NCBI RefSeq assembly: GCF_016865365.1
Contig: NZ_AP024469.1
Span: 3,626,501-3,690,500, forward strand
Reading direction: 5' to 3'
Source of the DNA: Geobacter sp. SVR
Lineage (GTDB): Bacteria; Desulfobacterota; Desulfuromonadia; Geobacterales; Pseudopelobacteraceae
DNA: 64,000 bases
Shown: piece by piece, positions 54,210 to 62,643 of the stretch
Layout of the letters: every line of letters starts with the position of its first letter
How positions within the stretch are numbered: the first letter of the stretch is position 1
The notes under the pieces: generated by a model
Databases searched by the model: none
Seen by the model: only the letters and a program-made list of their open reading frames with translations
What the model was told of the DNA's origin: nothing
Program-made: the position numbers and the translations under genes

Positions 54210-54917
54210 GTGCTTAACTACCACTTCGACTGGTCCGTAGTACTCTCCGGGCAATATCACGAATGGCTCGTCTCGGGGCTGAAGGTCACCCTGCAGCTTT
54301 CGGCGGCCGGCATCGTCCTCTCCTTCATTCTCGGGCTGATCGTTGCGGTCATGCGCATGAGCCACTTTGCCCCGCTGCGCTGGCTGGCCTGCGCTTTTCT
54401 GGAATTCACCCGCAATACGCCGCTGCTGGTGCAGATTTTCTTCTGGTATTTCGGCTCGTACAAGCTGCTGCCGATGGCGGTCAACGAATGGCTCAACAGC
54501 TGGAATTTCGAGTTCGCCGCCGGCCTGATCGCACTGACCATCTATACCTCGGCCTTTATTGCCGAAGATATCCGCTCCGGCGTGCTGTCGATACCCAAGG
54601 AACAGATGGAAGCGGCACGCAGCGCAGGCTTCTCCTACCTGCGCTCGATGCAGTACATCATTCTTCCCCAGGCGGTGCGCCTGACCGTCCCCCCCCTGAT
54701 CAACCAGTTCCTCAACCTGGCTAAAAACTCATCCCTGGCCATGACGATCGGCGTGATGGAATTGACATACCAGGCCCGCCAGGTGGAAAGCTACACATTC
54801 AAAGGCTTCGAGGCCTTTACTGCCGCTACCGTGGTCTACCTGGCCCTTTCGACCGTCATCACCTTCCTGGTGGATCAGTACAACGAGCGGGTCCTCAAGA
54901 TCCACAAGGCTGCCTGA
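54210..54917 (+). CDS. Polar amino acid ABC transporter, permease subunit 1
   Basis: The 235-residue membrane protein has about five hydrophobic segments and the HisMQ-type permease pattern: LVSGLKVTLQLSAAGIVLSF, FLEFTRNTPLLVQIFFWYFG, YTSAFIAEDIRSGVLSIPKE and the EAA loop QMEAARSAGFSYLRSMQYII. The start GTG at 54210 has AAAGGG six bases upstream, just after the AAGGTT palindrome. It heterodimerises with subunit 2. Confidence 0.93.
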   Translation: MLNYHFDWSVVLSGQYHEWLVSGLKVTLQLSAAGIVLSFILGLIVAVMRMSHFAPLRWLACAFLEFTRNTPLLVQIFFWYFGSYKLLPMAVNEWLNSWNFEFAAGLIALTIYTSAFIAEDIRSGVLSIPKEQMEAARSAGFSYLRSMQYIILPQAVRLTVPPLINQFLNLAKNSSLAMTIGVMELTYQARQVESYTFKGFEAFTAATVVYLALSTVITFLVDQYNERVLKIHKAA

Positions 54918-54918
54918 T

Positions 54919-55620
54919 ATGAGCATTTTTTCCGATTTCAAGGTCATTGCCGACAACTTCACCTACTTCATGATCGGCCGCTACCCGGACGGTCCCCTGG
55001 GAGGAGTGGGACTGACCATCTACCTGGCAGTGGCTTCGTGCGTCCTGTCGTTCTTCGGCGGCCTGATCCTGGGGCTGGTGAGCGTTTCGCGCCGCGCATG
55101 GATCAGCCGGCCGGCAATGCTGGTGATCAATACCATCCGCGGGGTGCCGCTGCTGATGGTCATCTTCTGGATGTACTTCCTGCTGCCGGCATTATTCGGC
55201 AAAGGTTTTTCCGAAACCCGCACCGTCATCCTGGGTTTGACCTTCTTCACCTCTGCCTATATGTCGCAGATCGTGCGTGCCGGCATCGAGGGCATTCCCA
55301 AGGGGCAGATGGAAGCCGCCCTCTCCACCGGGCTCAAGCACTGGCAGGCCATGGCCTTCATCATTCTGCCCCAGGGGCTTCGCAACATGATTCCGTCGTT
55401 CGTCAACCAGTTCGTGTCGCTTATCAAGGACACCTCGCTGGCCTTCATCGTGGGCGTCTCGGAACTGACCCACGTCGGAACCCAGATCAACAACCGCACC
55501 ATGGCCTACCCTACCGAGATTTTCTTCTTTATCGCCGCTGTCTACTTCATCCTCTGCTACGCCTTTACCTCCCTTTCCCGCTGGCTGGAGCGGCGCCTGT
55601 CCTGGCGCAAGGCAATCTGA
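54919..55620 (+). CDS. Polar amino acid ABC transporter, permease subunit 2
   Basis: The 233-residue protein repeats the permease pattern: GVGLTIYLAVASCVLSFFGG, INTIRGVPLLMVIFWMYFLL, FFTSAYMSQIVRAGIEGIPK and QMEAALSTGLKHWQAMAFII. The ATG is one base after the stop of subunit 1, so translation is coupled. Confidence 0.93.
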   Translation: MSIFSDFKVIADNFTYFMIGRYPDGPLGGVGLTIYLAVASCVLSFFGGLILGLVSVSRRAWISRPAMLVINTIRGVPLLMVIFWMYFLLPALFGKGFSETRTVILGLTFFTSAYMSQIVRAGIEGIPKGQMEAALSTGLKHWQAMAFIILPQGLRNMIPSFVNQFVSLIKDTSLAFIVGVSELTHVGTQINNRTMAYPTEIFFFIAAVYFILCYAFTSLSRWLERRLSWRKAI

Positions 55621-55712
55621 CATTTCTCCCGATACCAGTTGCGCCTCCCCGAACACGTGGTACAATAAATTATTTGACCGTATGGCCGTCAAAACCGGAG
55701 CAAGGAGATGCC

Positions 55713-57215
55713 ATGCAAGACCCTCTGGCGCCGAAAGACTTTACCGTGCTGCTGGTGGAGGATGAGGCAACAACACGAGAGCAACTGGCCCGCATGATCG
55801 CCACCCGGGGCTATCGGCTCATCATTGCTGAAAACGGACAGCAGGGGCTGGATATCTTCCGCAACAATCCGGTCGATCTCGTCCTGTCCGACGTGATGAT
55901 GCCCTTCATGAACGGCTTGAGCATGGCCCGGGAAATACGGAGGGAAGCGCCAACCGCCCAGATCATTATCCTGACTGCCTTCAATGACACGGAACATCTG
56001 CTGGATGCCATCGAGATCGGAATCAACCAGTTCCTCTTCAAACCGCTGCAGACGGAGAAACTTTTCGCCGTGCTCGAACGTTGCTGTGAAACGGTTCAGA
56101 TGCATCGGCTGCTGGACAGGCAACACGAGCAGATACGTATGCTTTCCAACGCACTGGAACAGAGTCCGAGCATTTCGATCATAACCGGAACGGACGGCAC
56201 CATTGAATACGTAAACCGCAAGTTCTGCGAGATAACCGGTTATGCCGCCGAAGAGGTCATCGGCTGCACCCCGCGGATCATCCAGTCGGGCCAGACTGCG
56301 GACACGACATACGAAATGCTGTGGGATTCGATCCTGAATGGGGAGGAATGGCGCGGTACCCTGCGGAATCGCAGGAAAAACGGGGAGTTTTACTGGGAGA
56401 ACTGCAGCATTTCACCGCTCTTTACACCAGACGGAACCATTGCAAAGTTCATCAAGACTGCGGAAGACATTACCGAACGCCGCAAGTTGGAAAGCGCGGC
56501 ACAACGGACCAGACACCTGGAGGCGCTCAGCATTCTGGCTGGAGGCATGGCCCACGACTTCAACAACCTGCTCCAGGTCATCCTGGGCAGTATTGCTCTG
56601 GCCAAATCAAGAACCGAGCAGGGGAGCGGCCTTCATGACCTGCTCGATATGGCGGAGCGGAGTTCCGGCGAGGCGCGGACACTCAGCCGGCGGCTTCTGG
56701 AGCTGGTCAGGGAAAGTGAACCGGTCTCTTACCCGGTTGCGGTAGCCCCCCTGATCCTGTCGGGCATAGAGTCAGTGCTCAACGGTACGGGTATTACCTG
56801 CGAGCTGGATCTGCCGGCGAATCTTCCCATGGTGAACGGGGATGAACACCAACTGCGGCAGGTGATATGCCAATTGGTCCGAAATGCGATGGAAGCCATG
56901 CCGGGCGGCGGGACGATCCGCATTGCAGCGCACAGGCAGGTTCTCGAACAGTTCGGTCATCCGCCGATGAAAGCCGGCAACTACATCCATATCATCTTCA
57001 GCGACACCGGCACAGGCATCGCGCCGGACAAGCTGGAACGGATCTTCGAACCGTATTTCAGCACCAAGGAAATGGGTAGCCGCAAAGGGCAGGGACTGGG
57101 CCTGGCCATCTGCCACTCGGTCATCGACAAGCACGGAGGCAGCATAACGGCTGAGTCGGAGAAAGGGCACGGCGCCACGTTCCACATCTGGCTGCCGATT
57201 GTCGCAGCACAGTGA
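55713..57215 (+). CDS. Hybrid two-component protein: receiver, PAS, histidine kinase
   Basis: The 500-residue soluble protein has a receiver domain first (about residues 8-125: FTVLLVEDEATTREQLARM, LVLSDVMMPFMNG with the phospho-acceptor Asp), then a PAS/PAC domain (about 145-255: NALEQSPSISIITGTDGTIE, KFCEITGYAAEEVIG), then a kinase core with phospho-acceptor His in LAGGMAHDFNNLLQVIL and the ATPase motifs DTGTGIAPDKLERIFEPYFS and GQGLGLAICHSVIDKHGGS. A receiver at the N-terminus suggests that it is itself controlled by another kinase, perhaps the convergent neighbour. AAGGAG precedes the ATG at 55713; the frame is open far upstream but unused. Confidence 0.92.
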   Translation: MQDPLAPKDFTVLLVEDEATTREQLARMIATRGYRLIIAENGQQGLDIFRNNPVDLVLSDVMMPFMNGLSMAREIRREAPTAQIIILTAFNDTEHLLDAIEIGINQFLFKPLQTEKLFAVLERCCETVQMHRLLDRQHEQIRMLSNALEQSPSISIITGTDGTIEYVNRKFCEITGYAAEEVIGCTPRIIQSGQTADTTYEMLWDSILNGEEWRGTLRNRRKNGEFYWENCSISPLFTPDGTIAKFIKTAEDITERRKLESAAQRTRHLEALSILAGGMAHDFNNLLQVILGSIALAKSRTEQGSGLHDLLDMAERSSGEARTLSRRLLELVRESEPVSYPVAVAPLILSGIESVLNGTGITCELDLPANLPMVNGDEHQLRQVICQLVRNAMEAMPGGGTIRIAAHRQVLEQFGHPPMKAGNYIHIIFSDTGTGIAPDKLERIFEPYFSTKEMGSRKGQGLGLAICHSVIDKHGGSITAESEKGHGATFHIWLPIVAAQ

Positions 57216-57218
57216 CTG

Positions 57219-58628
57219 TCAAAGCGGGGATCGCCACCTCCGGGCCTGCTCCGGCTCTTCCCGCTCCTCCCCTTCCGCTTCCCTCCCCTGCTCCACCAAC
57301 GGCAGATATATCTGAAAGGTGCTGCCCCTGCCGGTTTCGCTCTCCACGGCAATCCAGCCATTGTGTTGTTTGATGATGCCATACGCCATCGACAGCCCCA
57401 GGCCGGTACCCTTGCCCACCTCCTTGGTGGTGAAAAAGGGCTCGAAGATACGCTTGCGATCCTTCAAGGCGATACCTTCACCCGTATCGGTTATCTCCAG
57501 CCGGGCATACTTCCCCGAAACCACGTTACCATCTTCCAGCGCCTGTCCGTTCAACTGAACGATGCTGGTCCGGATCGTCAGAACTCCGCCATGAGGCATG
57601 GCATCGCGGGCATTTCCCACCATGTTCATCACCACCTGCTCGACCTGGCCGCGATCGGCCATTACGCTCACGCCGGCCCCGGACAACTCGGTGGCAAGCA
57701 CCACATCCTCTCCGATGATCCTTTCCAGAAAAGCCTGCAGGGTGATTACAATCTGGTTGAGATCGATACTGCGTGTGACGATCTGCTGCTTGCGGCTGAA
57801 AGCCAGCAGGCTGCTGGTCAGATTGGCCGCCCGCCGGGACGCCCCCTCGATCTGATCGATCAGCTGTTTTGAGCGCTCCGCATCTCCGGCTCGCACCCTC
57901 AGAAGCGAAACGCAACTCAGGATGACCGTCAGAATATTGTTGAAGTCATGGGCCACACCGCCGGCCAGCGTGCCGATCGACTCCATCTTCTGCGCCTGGA
58001 GCAGGTGTTCCTCCAGGCGGCGATGGTCCGTCACATCGATGCCGAGGCCGGCAATTCCGGTTACCGATCCGGCACCATCTCTCAGCACGGTATTGTTCCA
58101 GACAATCAGCCGCTCTGTGCCTGTTCGCGTGAGGATGGCGTTTTCATAGTGAGTCACGATTTCGCCGGCCGCAAGCCCCTGATTGAAGGTGGTCCGGAGA
58201 TCGTTTCGGATCGGCTCGGGAACAAAGGTGTCGAACCAGTTACTGCCCATGATCTCCTCACGGGACCAGCCGCTCAACTGCAGCAGAAAATCGTTGCAAA
58301 ACACGATCTGTCCCTGCCTGTCCAGCATCACCGCAATCATGCGCACCTGTTCCATCAACTCCCTGAAGCGCCGCTCGGATTCCTGGAATTTTGAGTTGAA
58401 GTCCCGCAGCTGTTTCACGGTGCGCCGGATCAGGAAAAATAGCAGGGTCGAAGTGACCAGGACAAACACCCAGCCTTTTACCATGCCGATCCGTGCCATG
58501 GTCCTGGGATCATCGACCAGCAGATCAAGCAGGGAGTCGGAGAAAAATATCCATACGCCGCTGACTATGGCATAGATCGCAACGATCCTGGTCGGGATTG
58601 AATATGCGTCAGGTCTGCCTGATTCCAT
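57219..58628 (-). CDS. Membrane-bound PAS sensor histidine kinase
   Basis: The 469-residue protein has two N-terminal membrane helices (RIVAIYAIVSGVWIFFSDSL; GWVFVLVTSTLLFFLIRRTV) with a very short periplasmic loop, a PAS/PAC domain (about residues 95-210: MIAVMLDRQGQIVFCNDFLL, LSGWSREEIMGSNWFDTFVP) and a kinase core (LAGGVAHDFNNILTVILSCV; NMVGNARDAMPHGG; DTGEGIALKDRKRIFEPFFT; GTGLGLSMAYGIIKQHNGW). It signals from the inner membrane. It ends three bases from the stop of the convergent hybrid kinase. No response-regulator-only gene is adjacent. Confidence 0.92.
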   Translation of the reverse strand: MESGRPDAYSIPTRIVAIYAIVSGVWIFFSDSLLDLLVDDPRTMARIGMVKGWVFVLVTSTLLFFLIRRTVKQLRDFNSKFQESERRFRELMEQVRMIAVMLDRQGQIVFCNDFLLQLSGWSREEIMGSNWFDTFVPEPIRNDLRTTFNQGLAAGEIVTHYENAILTRTGTERLIVWNNTVLRDGAGSVTGIAGLGIDVTDHRRLEEHLLQAQKMESIGTLAGGVAHDFNNILTVILSCVSLLRVRAGDAERSKQLIDQIEGASRRAANLTSSLLAFSRKQQIVTRSIDLNQIVITLQAFLERIIGEDVVLATELSGAGVSVMADRGQVEQVVMNMVGNARDAMPHGGVLTIRTSIVQLNGQALEDGNVVSGKYARLEITDTGEGIALKDRKRIFEPFFTTKEVGKGTGLGLSMAYGIIKQHNGWIAVESETGRGSTFQIYLPLVEQGREAEGEEREEPEQARRWRSPL

Positions 58629-58655
58629 GTTCTGGCTGCTCCTCGGTTTCCTTGA

Positions 58656-59663
58656 TTACGGTATGGAAATGACCACTTTGCCCATATGGCTGCCGCTCTG
58701 CAGATGTCGCAGAGCATCCCTGGCCTCATCGAAGGGGAAGACCCGATCGATAACCGGATGGAGACGGTGCAACACAATCGAACGGTTCATGGCTTGAAAC
58801 ATTTCACGCGAACCGACGTAAATGCCGGCGATCAGGATGCCCTTCATAACTGCCGGCAACGGATTGACCTCCCCCTGTTGACCAGCCAGCACACCGATCA
58901 GGCTGATATGCCCCCCAATGCGGGTGGCCCGGATGGACCGGGCCAGAGTCCCGGCCCCTCCAACCTCAACCACGATGTCGACCCCTTCGCCTGCGGTCAG
59001 AGCCGTTACCTGTTTCTCCCAATCCGGATCATGGTAATTGATTACGTCACTGGCACCCAGCGCCTTCAATCGCTCTGCCTTGGCATCGCTGCCGCTGGTG
59101 GCGATTACCCGGGCCCCGGCCGACCTGGCGAACTGCAGAGCAAAGCAGGAGACCCCTCCACTGCCCATTACCAGTACCGTATTGCCGCAGGTTAAATTTC
59201 CGCTGTAGAGGCAATTCCAGGCGGTCAACGCCGCGCAGGGGAGCGTCGCCCCCTCTTCGAACGAGAGATGGGTCGGCAATTCGACCAGCCCCTCTTCCTC
59301 GAACAGGGCATACTCGGCCAGCACACCGTCCCGGGCACCTCCCAGCGCAGAGGCGGGTGCTTCCCTTGTAATACCGCCCGCCAGCCAGTTCTGGAAAAAG
59401 GTAGGGATCACGCGGTCGCCACGTTTCCAGCGAGTCACCCCCTCCCCTACGCCGACTATTTCGCCGGCGCCGTCAGAGAAAGGGATCAGGGGCTGCGGGA
59501 TATTTCTGGAGTACGCGCCGGTCACCATCAGCACATCACGGTAGTTGAGCGAGGCTGCCCGCACGCGCACCAGCACCTGCCGGCAGCCCGGACGGGGAAT
59601 GTCCGCTTCTTCCTGCACCAGCCCATCGATGGAAAAGACACCGTTTATGACGTAGCGTTTCAT
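58656..59663 (-). CDS. Zinc-independent quinone oxidoreductase / alcohol dehydrogenase (MDR family)
   Basis: The 335-residue protein has the MDR layout: GroES-like N-terminal part (VLVRVRAASLNYRDVLMVTG, PLIPFSDGAGEIVGVGEGVT) and Rossmann part (VLVMGSGGVSCFALQFARSA, VIATSGSDAKAERLKALGAS). The structural and catalytic zinc cysteines of classical alcohol dehydrogenases are missing, which points to the quinone oxidoreductase type using NADPH. The substrate is unknown. It ends 27 bases upstream of the kinase start on the same strand. Confidence 0.9.
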   Translation of the reverse strand: MKRYVINGVFSIDGLVQEEADIPRPGCRQVLVRVRAASLNYRDVLMVTGAYSRNIPQPLIPFSDGAGEIVGVGEGVTRWKRGDRVIPTFFQNWLAGGITREAPASALGGARDGVLAEYALFEEEGLVELPTHLSFEEGATLPCAALTAWNCLYSGNLTCGNTVLVMGSGGVSCFALQFARSAGARVIATSGSDAKAERLKALGASDVINYHDPDWEKQVTALTAGEGVDIVVEVGGAGTLARSIRATRIGGHISLIGVLAGQQGEVNPLPAVMKGILIAGIYVGSREMFQAMNRSIVLHRLHPVIDRVFPFDEARDALRHLQSGSHMGKVVISIP

Positions 59664-59693
59664 GATGAACCTCCGTCCCCGTTTTGAATTTTA

Positions 59694-59722
59694 ATTATAC
59701 ACAATACACACTGTTAAAACAG
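59694..59722 (-). promoter_or_regulatory. Candidate promoter and operator of the oxidoreductase gene
   Basis: On the minus strand a perfect TATAAT lies at 59699-59694, with a small dyad CTGTT/AACAG at 59711-59722 where the -35 region would be. The -35 box is weak, so an activator or a repressor at the dyad is possible. From 59723 to 59876 no gene is seen. Confidence 0.35.
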
Positions 59723-59876
59723 AAAGAATCGCAAGAACTATGCGTTCCGCGGGAGCGACCATGTCCCCGTGCCGTGCTTTTGCGCCGAAAACGAAAGAAT
59801 CACCTGACGCTGTTTCACTTCCACTCTGGTTCTGGTATTCTTGATCGTTACAGTAATGGCCTCACCGGGAGCGAAC

Positions 59877-61754
59877 ATGCAGCATGGTGGCAGCATCTAC
59901 GCAGAAGAAATCATGGGAAAAGCCTATGACAGGCGCATCCTGGCCCGTTTCTCACAGTACCTTAAGCCCTATCGCCTCCCGATCGCCGTCGTGGTCCTGA
60001 TCCTGCCGCTGGTTGCGGCCTGCCGGCTGGCGCAGCCGTGGCTTATCAAGCAGGCCATCGACAACCATATCACCACCGGCAGGCTCCAGGGGCTGGAAAC
60101 GATTGCCGCCCTTTTCACGGTAATGCTTCTGGCCGAATCCCTGCTATCCTATCTGGAGATCTACCTGCTGCAGTCGGTCGGACAGCGTGTCATGGCCGAC
60201 ATGCGGGGCACCCTGTACCGATACGTCATGGGGCTGCCCGCCTCATGGTTCGACCATACCCCGGTCGGCAGCGTCGTTACCCGCCTTACCAGCGATGTAG
60301 AGGTTCTGGGCGAGATGTTCGCCGCGGGGATCATCATGATTATCGGGGACATCCTGCTGCTGATCGGGATCGTCTCGGTCATGTTGTACATGAACCTGAA
60401 ACTGTCGCTGGTCACCTTCTCGGTCCTGCCCCTGCTCTTTTACATCGCCTGGGCCTTCCGCCGCAAGATGCGCCAGTCATTCCGCGAGGTGCGGGCCCGC
60501 CTGGGGCAACTCAATGCATATCTGGCAGAGAGTATTGGCGGCATGTCGATCATCCAGAGCTTCAACCGGCAACGTTCCGAGGAGCGGAAGTTCAGCGACC
60601 TGAACGCCTCCTACCGGGATGCGAACATGCCGGTGATCTTCTGGGATGCCTCGCTCTATGCCCTGGTAGAAGCCATCTCGTCGGTGGCGGTGGCGCTGAT
60701 CATCTGGTACGGGGGTGGGGAAATCACCCGCGGTCTGCTGACCTTCGGGGTGCTGGTGGCCTTTGTACAGTATATCGAAAAGTTCTTTGGACCGATCCGC
60801 GATCTGTCCGCCAAATACTCGGTCATGCAGGGCGCCATGGCCGCTCTGGAGCGCATCTTCGCGCTGCTGGACGTGAAAACCGGGGACCAGGGACCATGGA
60901 CCGGGGACCGGGAAACCGAAGGTGCGGACATGGTAGCTGGCGGTCAGGGTCCGGATGCCAAAGAAGCGGAGATGGAGCATCTCTCAGCGTTGCCCTTCCG
61001 GTCCCCGGTCCCTGGTACCTGGTCCCCGCCTCTGATCGAGTTCAGGGATGTCTCCTTTGCCTACCGCGGCAGCGAAAAAGCGCTGGAGCATTTCAGCCTG
61101 TCGGTCCGGCGGGGCGAACGGGTGGCCCTGGTCGGCGAAAGCGGTGGTGGCAAGACCACCATCACACGGCTGTTGACCCGTCTATACGAGATCGACGGGG
61201 GAAGCATCCTCATCGATGGCAGTGATGCGCGTAACATGCCGGCATCCGACCTGCGCCGACGCATAGGCATCGTGCTGCAGGATCCCTGCCTTTTCGCCGG
61301 CAGCGTTGCCTTCAACATCTGTCTTGGCGATCCCCGGGCCAGTTCCCGGGTGAAGTTCGCAGCCGATGCAGTAGGGGCCGGCAATTTCATCGAACGGCTG
61401 CCGGCCGGCTATGACGAACAGATCAGGGAGCGTGGCAGCAATTTATCGGTCGGAGAGAAACAGCTGATCTCATTTGCCAGGGCAGTGGCATTCGACCCCG
61501 AGATACTGGTACTGGACGAGGCCACCGCCAGCATCGACACCGCCTCGGAGCAGATGATCAGGAGCGGCCTGGCCGGATTGATGCAAGGACGCACCTCGCT
61601 GATCATCGCACACCGGCTCTCTACGATCCGGGACGCCGATCGGATCGTGGTCGTGAAAAACGGCCGCAAGCAGGAGGAAGGCACCCACCAGGAGCTGATG
61701 CAGAAAAAAGGGATCTACTACCGGCTCCACCAATTCCAGTTCAACGGCATCTGA
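59877..61754 (+). CDS. ABC exporter, fused membrane and ATP-binding domains (MsbA/LmrA type)
   Basis: The 625-residue half-transporter has six membrane helices (about residues 25-310; for example PIAVVVLILPLVAACRLAQP) and an ATPase domain (about 385-620) with Walker A LVGESGGGKTTITRLL, signature LSVGEKQLISFARAV, Walker B ILVLDEATASID and the H-loop IIAHRLST. It probably flips a lipid or exports a hydrophobic substrate as a homodimer. GGGAG lies six bases before the ATG at 59877. The linker between the domains is about 49 residues longer than usual because a heptamer palindrome with a 90-base centre (60882-61027) is translated in frame (TGDQGPWTGDRE to FRSPVPGTWSPP). Confidence 0.92.
   Translation: MQHGGSIYAEEIMGKAYDRRILARFSQYLKPYRLPIAVVVLILPLVAACRLAQPWLIKQAIDNHITTGRLQGLETIAALFTVMLLAESLLSYLEIYLLQSVGQRVMADMRGTLYRYVMGLPASWFDHTPVGSVVTRLTSDVEVLGEMFAAGIIMIIGDILLLIGIVSVMLYMNLKLSLVTFSVLPLLFYIAWAFRRKMRQSFREVRARLGQLNAYLAESIGGMSIIQSFNRQRSEERKFSDLNASYRDANMPVIFWDASLYALVEAISSVAVALIIWYGGGEITRGLLTFGVLVAFVQYIEKFFGPIRDLSAKYSVMQGAMAALERIFALLDVKTGDQGPWTGDRETEGADMVAGGQGPDAKEAEMEHLSALPFRSPVPGTWSPPLIEFRDVSFAYRGSEKALEHFSLSVRRGERVALVGESGGGKTTITRLLTRLYEIDGGSILIDGSDARNMPASDLRRRIGIVLQDPCLFAGSVAFNICLGDPRASSRVKFAADAVGAGNFIERLPAGYDEQIRERGSNLSVGEKQLISFARAVAFDPEILVLDEATASIDTASEQMIRSGLAGLMQGRTSLIIAHRLSTIRDADRIVVVKNGRKQEEGTHQELMQKKGIYYRLHQFQFNGI
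60882..61027. repeat. Heptamer inverted-repeat element inserted in frame in the ABC exporter gene
   Basis: Left units GGGGACC, AGGGACC, ATGGACC and GGGGACC face right units GGTCCCC, GGTCCCT, GGTACCT and GGTCCCC. They surround about 90 bases without a gene. The frame stays open throughout. The unit is a GGGGACC variant of the GGGGACT family. Confidence 0.85.
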
Positions 61755-61869
61755 GCCCTGGCCTGCGTTCCCGGACTCCTGCCTGCTTGCATAACTATCG
61801 TCAACCTGCTAGTTTAACGGCCATCCACGCTGTGATGCCGGAAGCATCCAGTATTCCAAAGGAGGACGC

Positions 61870-62643
61870 ATGTGTACCACCTGCGGTTGCAGCCCCCATC
61901 ACCATCATGACCATGATCATGGACATACCCATGACCATTCCCATACCCATGACGGCCATGGCCGGCATGAGCATCCCGCGCCGGCCCAGCGGACGACCAT
62001 TGCCATAGAAGAGGACATCCTGGCGAAGAACAACCGTCTGGCCGCTTTCAACCGCGCCCTCTTCAGGGAGAAAGGGATCTTTGTCCTCAACCTGGTAAGC
62101 TCCCCCGGTTCCGGTAAAACGTCCCTGCTGGAACGGACGCTGCGCGATCTTTCCGGGACCCGCCGTTTCGCCGTCATCGAGGGCGACCAGCAGACCGACA
62201 ACGATGCGCAGCGCATCGCCGCCACCGGTGTACCGGTCCGGCAGATCAATACCGGCGCTGGCTGTCATCTGGATGCCCACATGATCATGCATGCCACCGA
62301 AGAATTCGATCTCGACAACCTGGACCTGCTGATGGTCGAAAATGTCGGCAATTTGGTCTGTCCGGCCGCCTTTGACCTGGGAGAGCACCACAAGGTAGTG
62401 GTCCTGAGCGTTACCGAGGGAGAGGACAAGCCCCTCAAGTATCCCCAGATGTTTCACAATTCCACGGTCCTGCTGCTCAACAAGACCGACCTGCTGCCGC
62501 ACCTGGACTTCGATCTGGAAGCCTGCCGGGAATTCGCCCGCCGCGTCAGCCCCGGCATCACGATCTTCGAAGTCTCGGCCAGAACCGGCGAAGGCATGGA
62601 ACAGTGGTACAATTGGCTGGCCGCCCAGACAGCGGCGTTGTAA
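61870..62643 (+). CDS. hypB: Hydrogenase nickel incorporation GTPase HypB
   Basis: The 257-residue protein has the N-terminal high-affinity nickel site CTTCGC, then a histidine-rich stretch (about residues 10-33) for nickel storage, and a SIMIBI GTPase domain with Walker A NLVSSPGSGKTSLLERTL, GDQQTDNDA, TGAGCHLDAHM, VENVGNLVCPAAFDLGEH and NKTDLLPHLD. It inserts nickel into [NiFe]-hydrogenase precursors with HypA. hypF overlaps its end, so a hyp operon continues past the window. Confidence 0.97.
   Translation: MCTTCGCSPHHHHDHDHGHTHDHSHTHDGHGRHEHPAPAQRTTIAIEEDILAKNNRLAAFNRALFREKGIFVLNLVSSPGSGKTSLLERTLRDLSGTRRFAVIEGDQQTDNDAQRIAATGVPVRQINTGAGCHLDAHMIMHATEEFDLDNLDLLMVENVGNLVCPAAFDLGEHHKVVVLSVTEGEDKPLKYPQMFHNSTVLLLNKTDLLPHLDFDLEACREFARRVSPGITIFEVSARTGEGMEQWYNWLAAQTAAL

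Noticed and set aside
61900-61965. CATCACCATGACCAT-like repetitive DNA at the hypB start
   Set aside because: It simply encodes the His-rich nickel-binding stretch of HypB.
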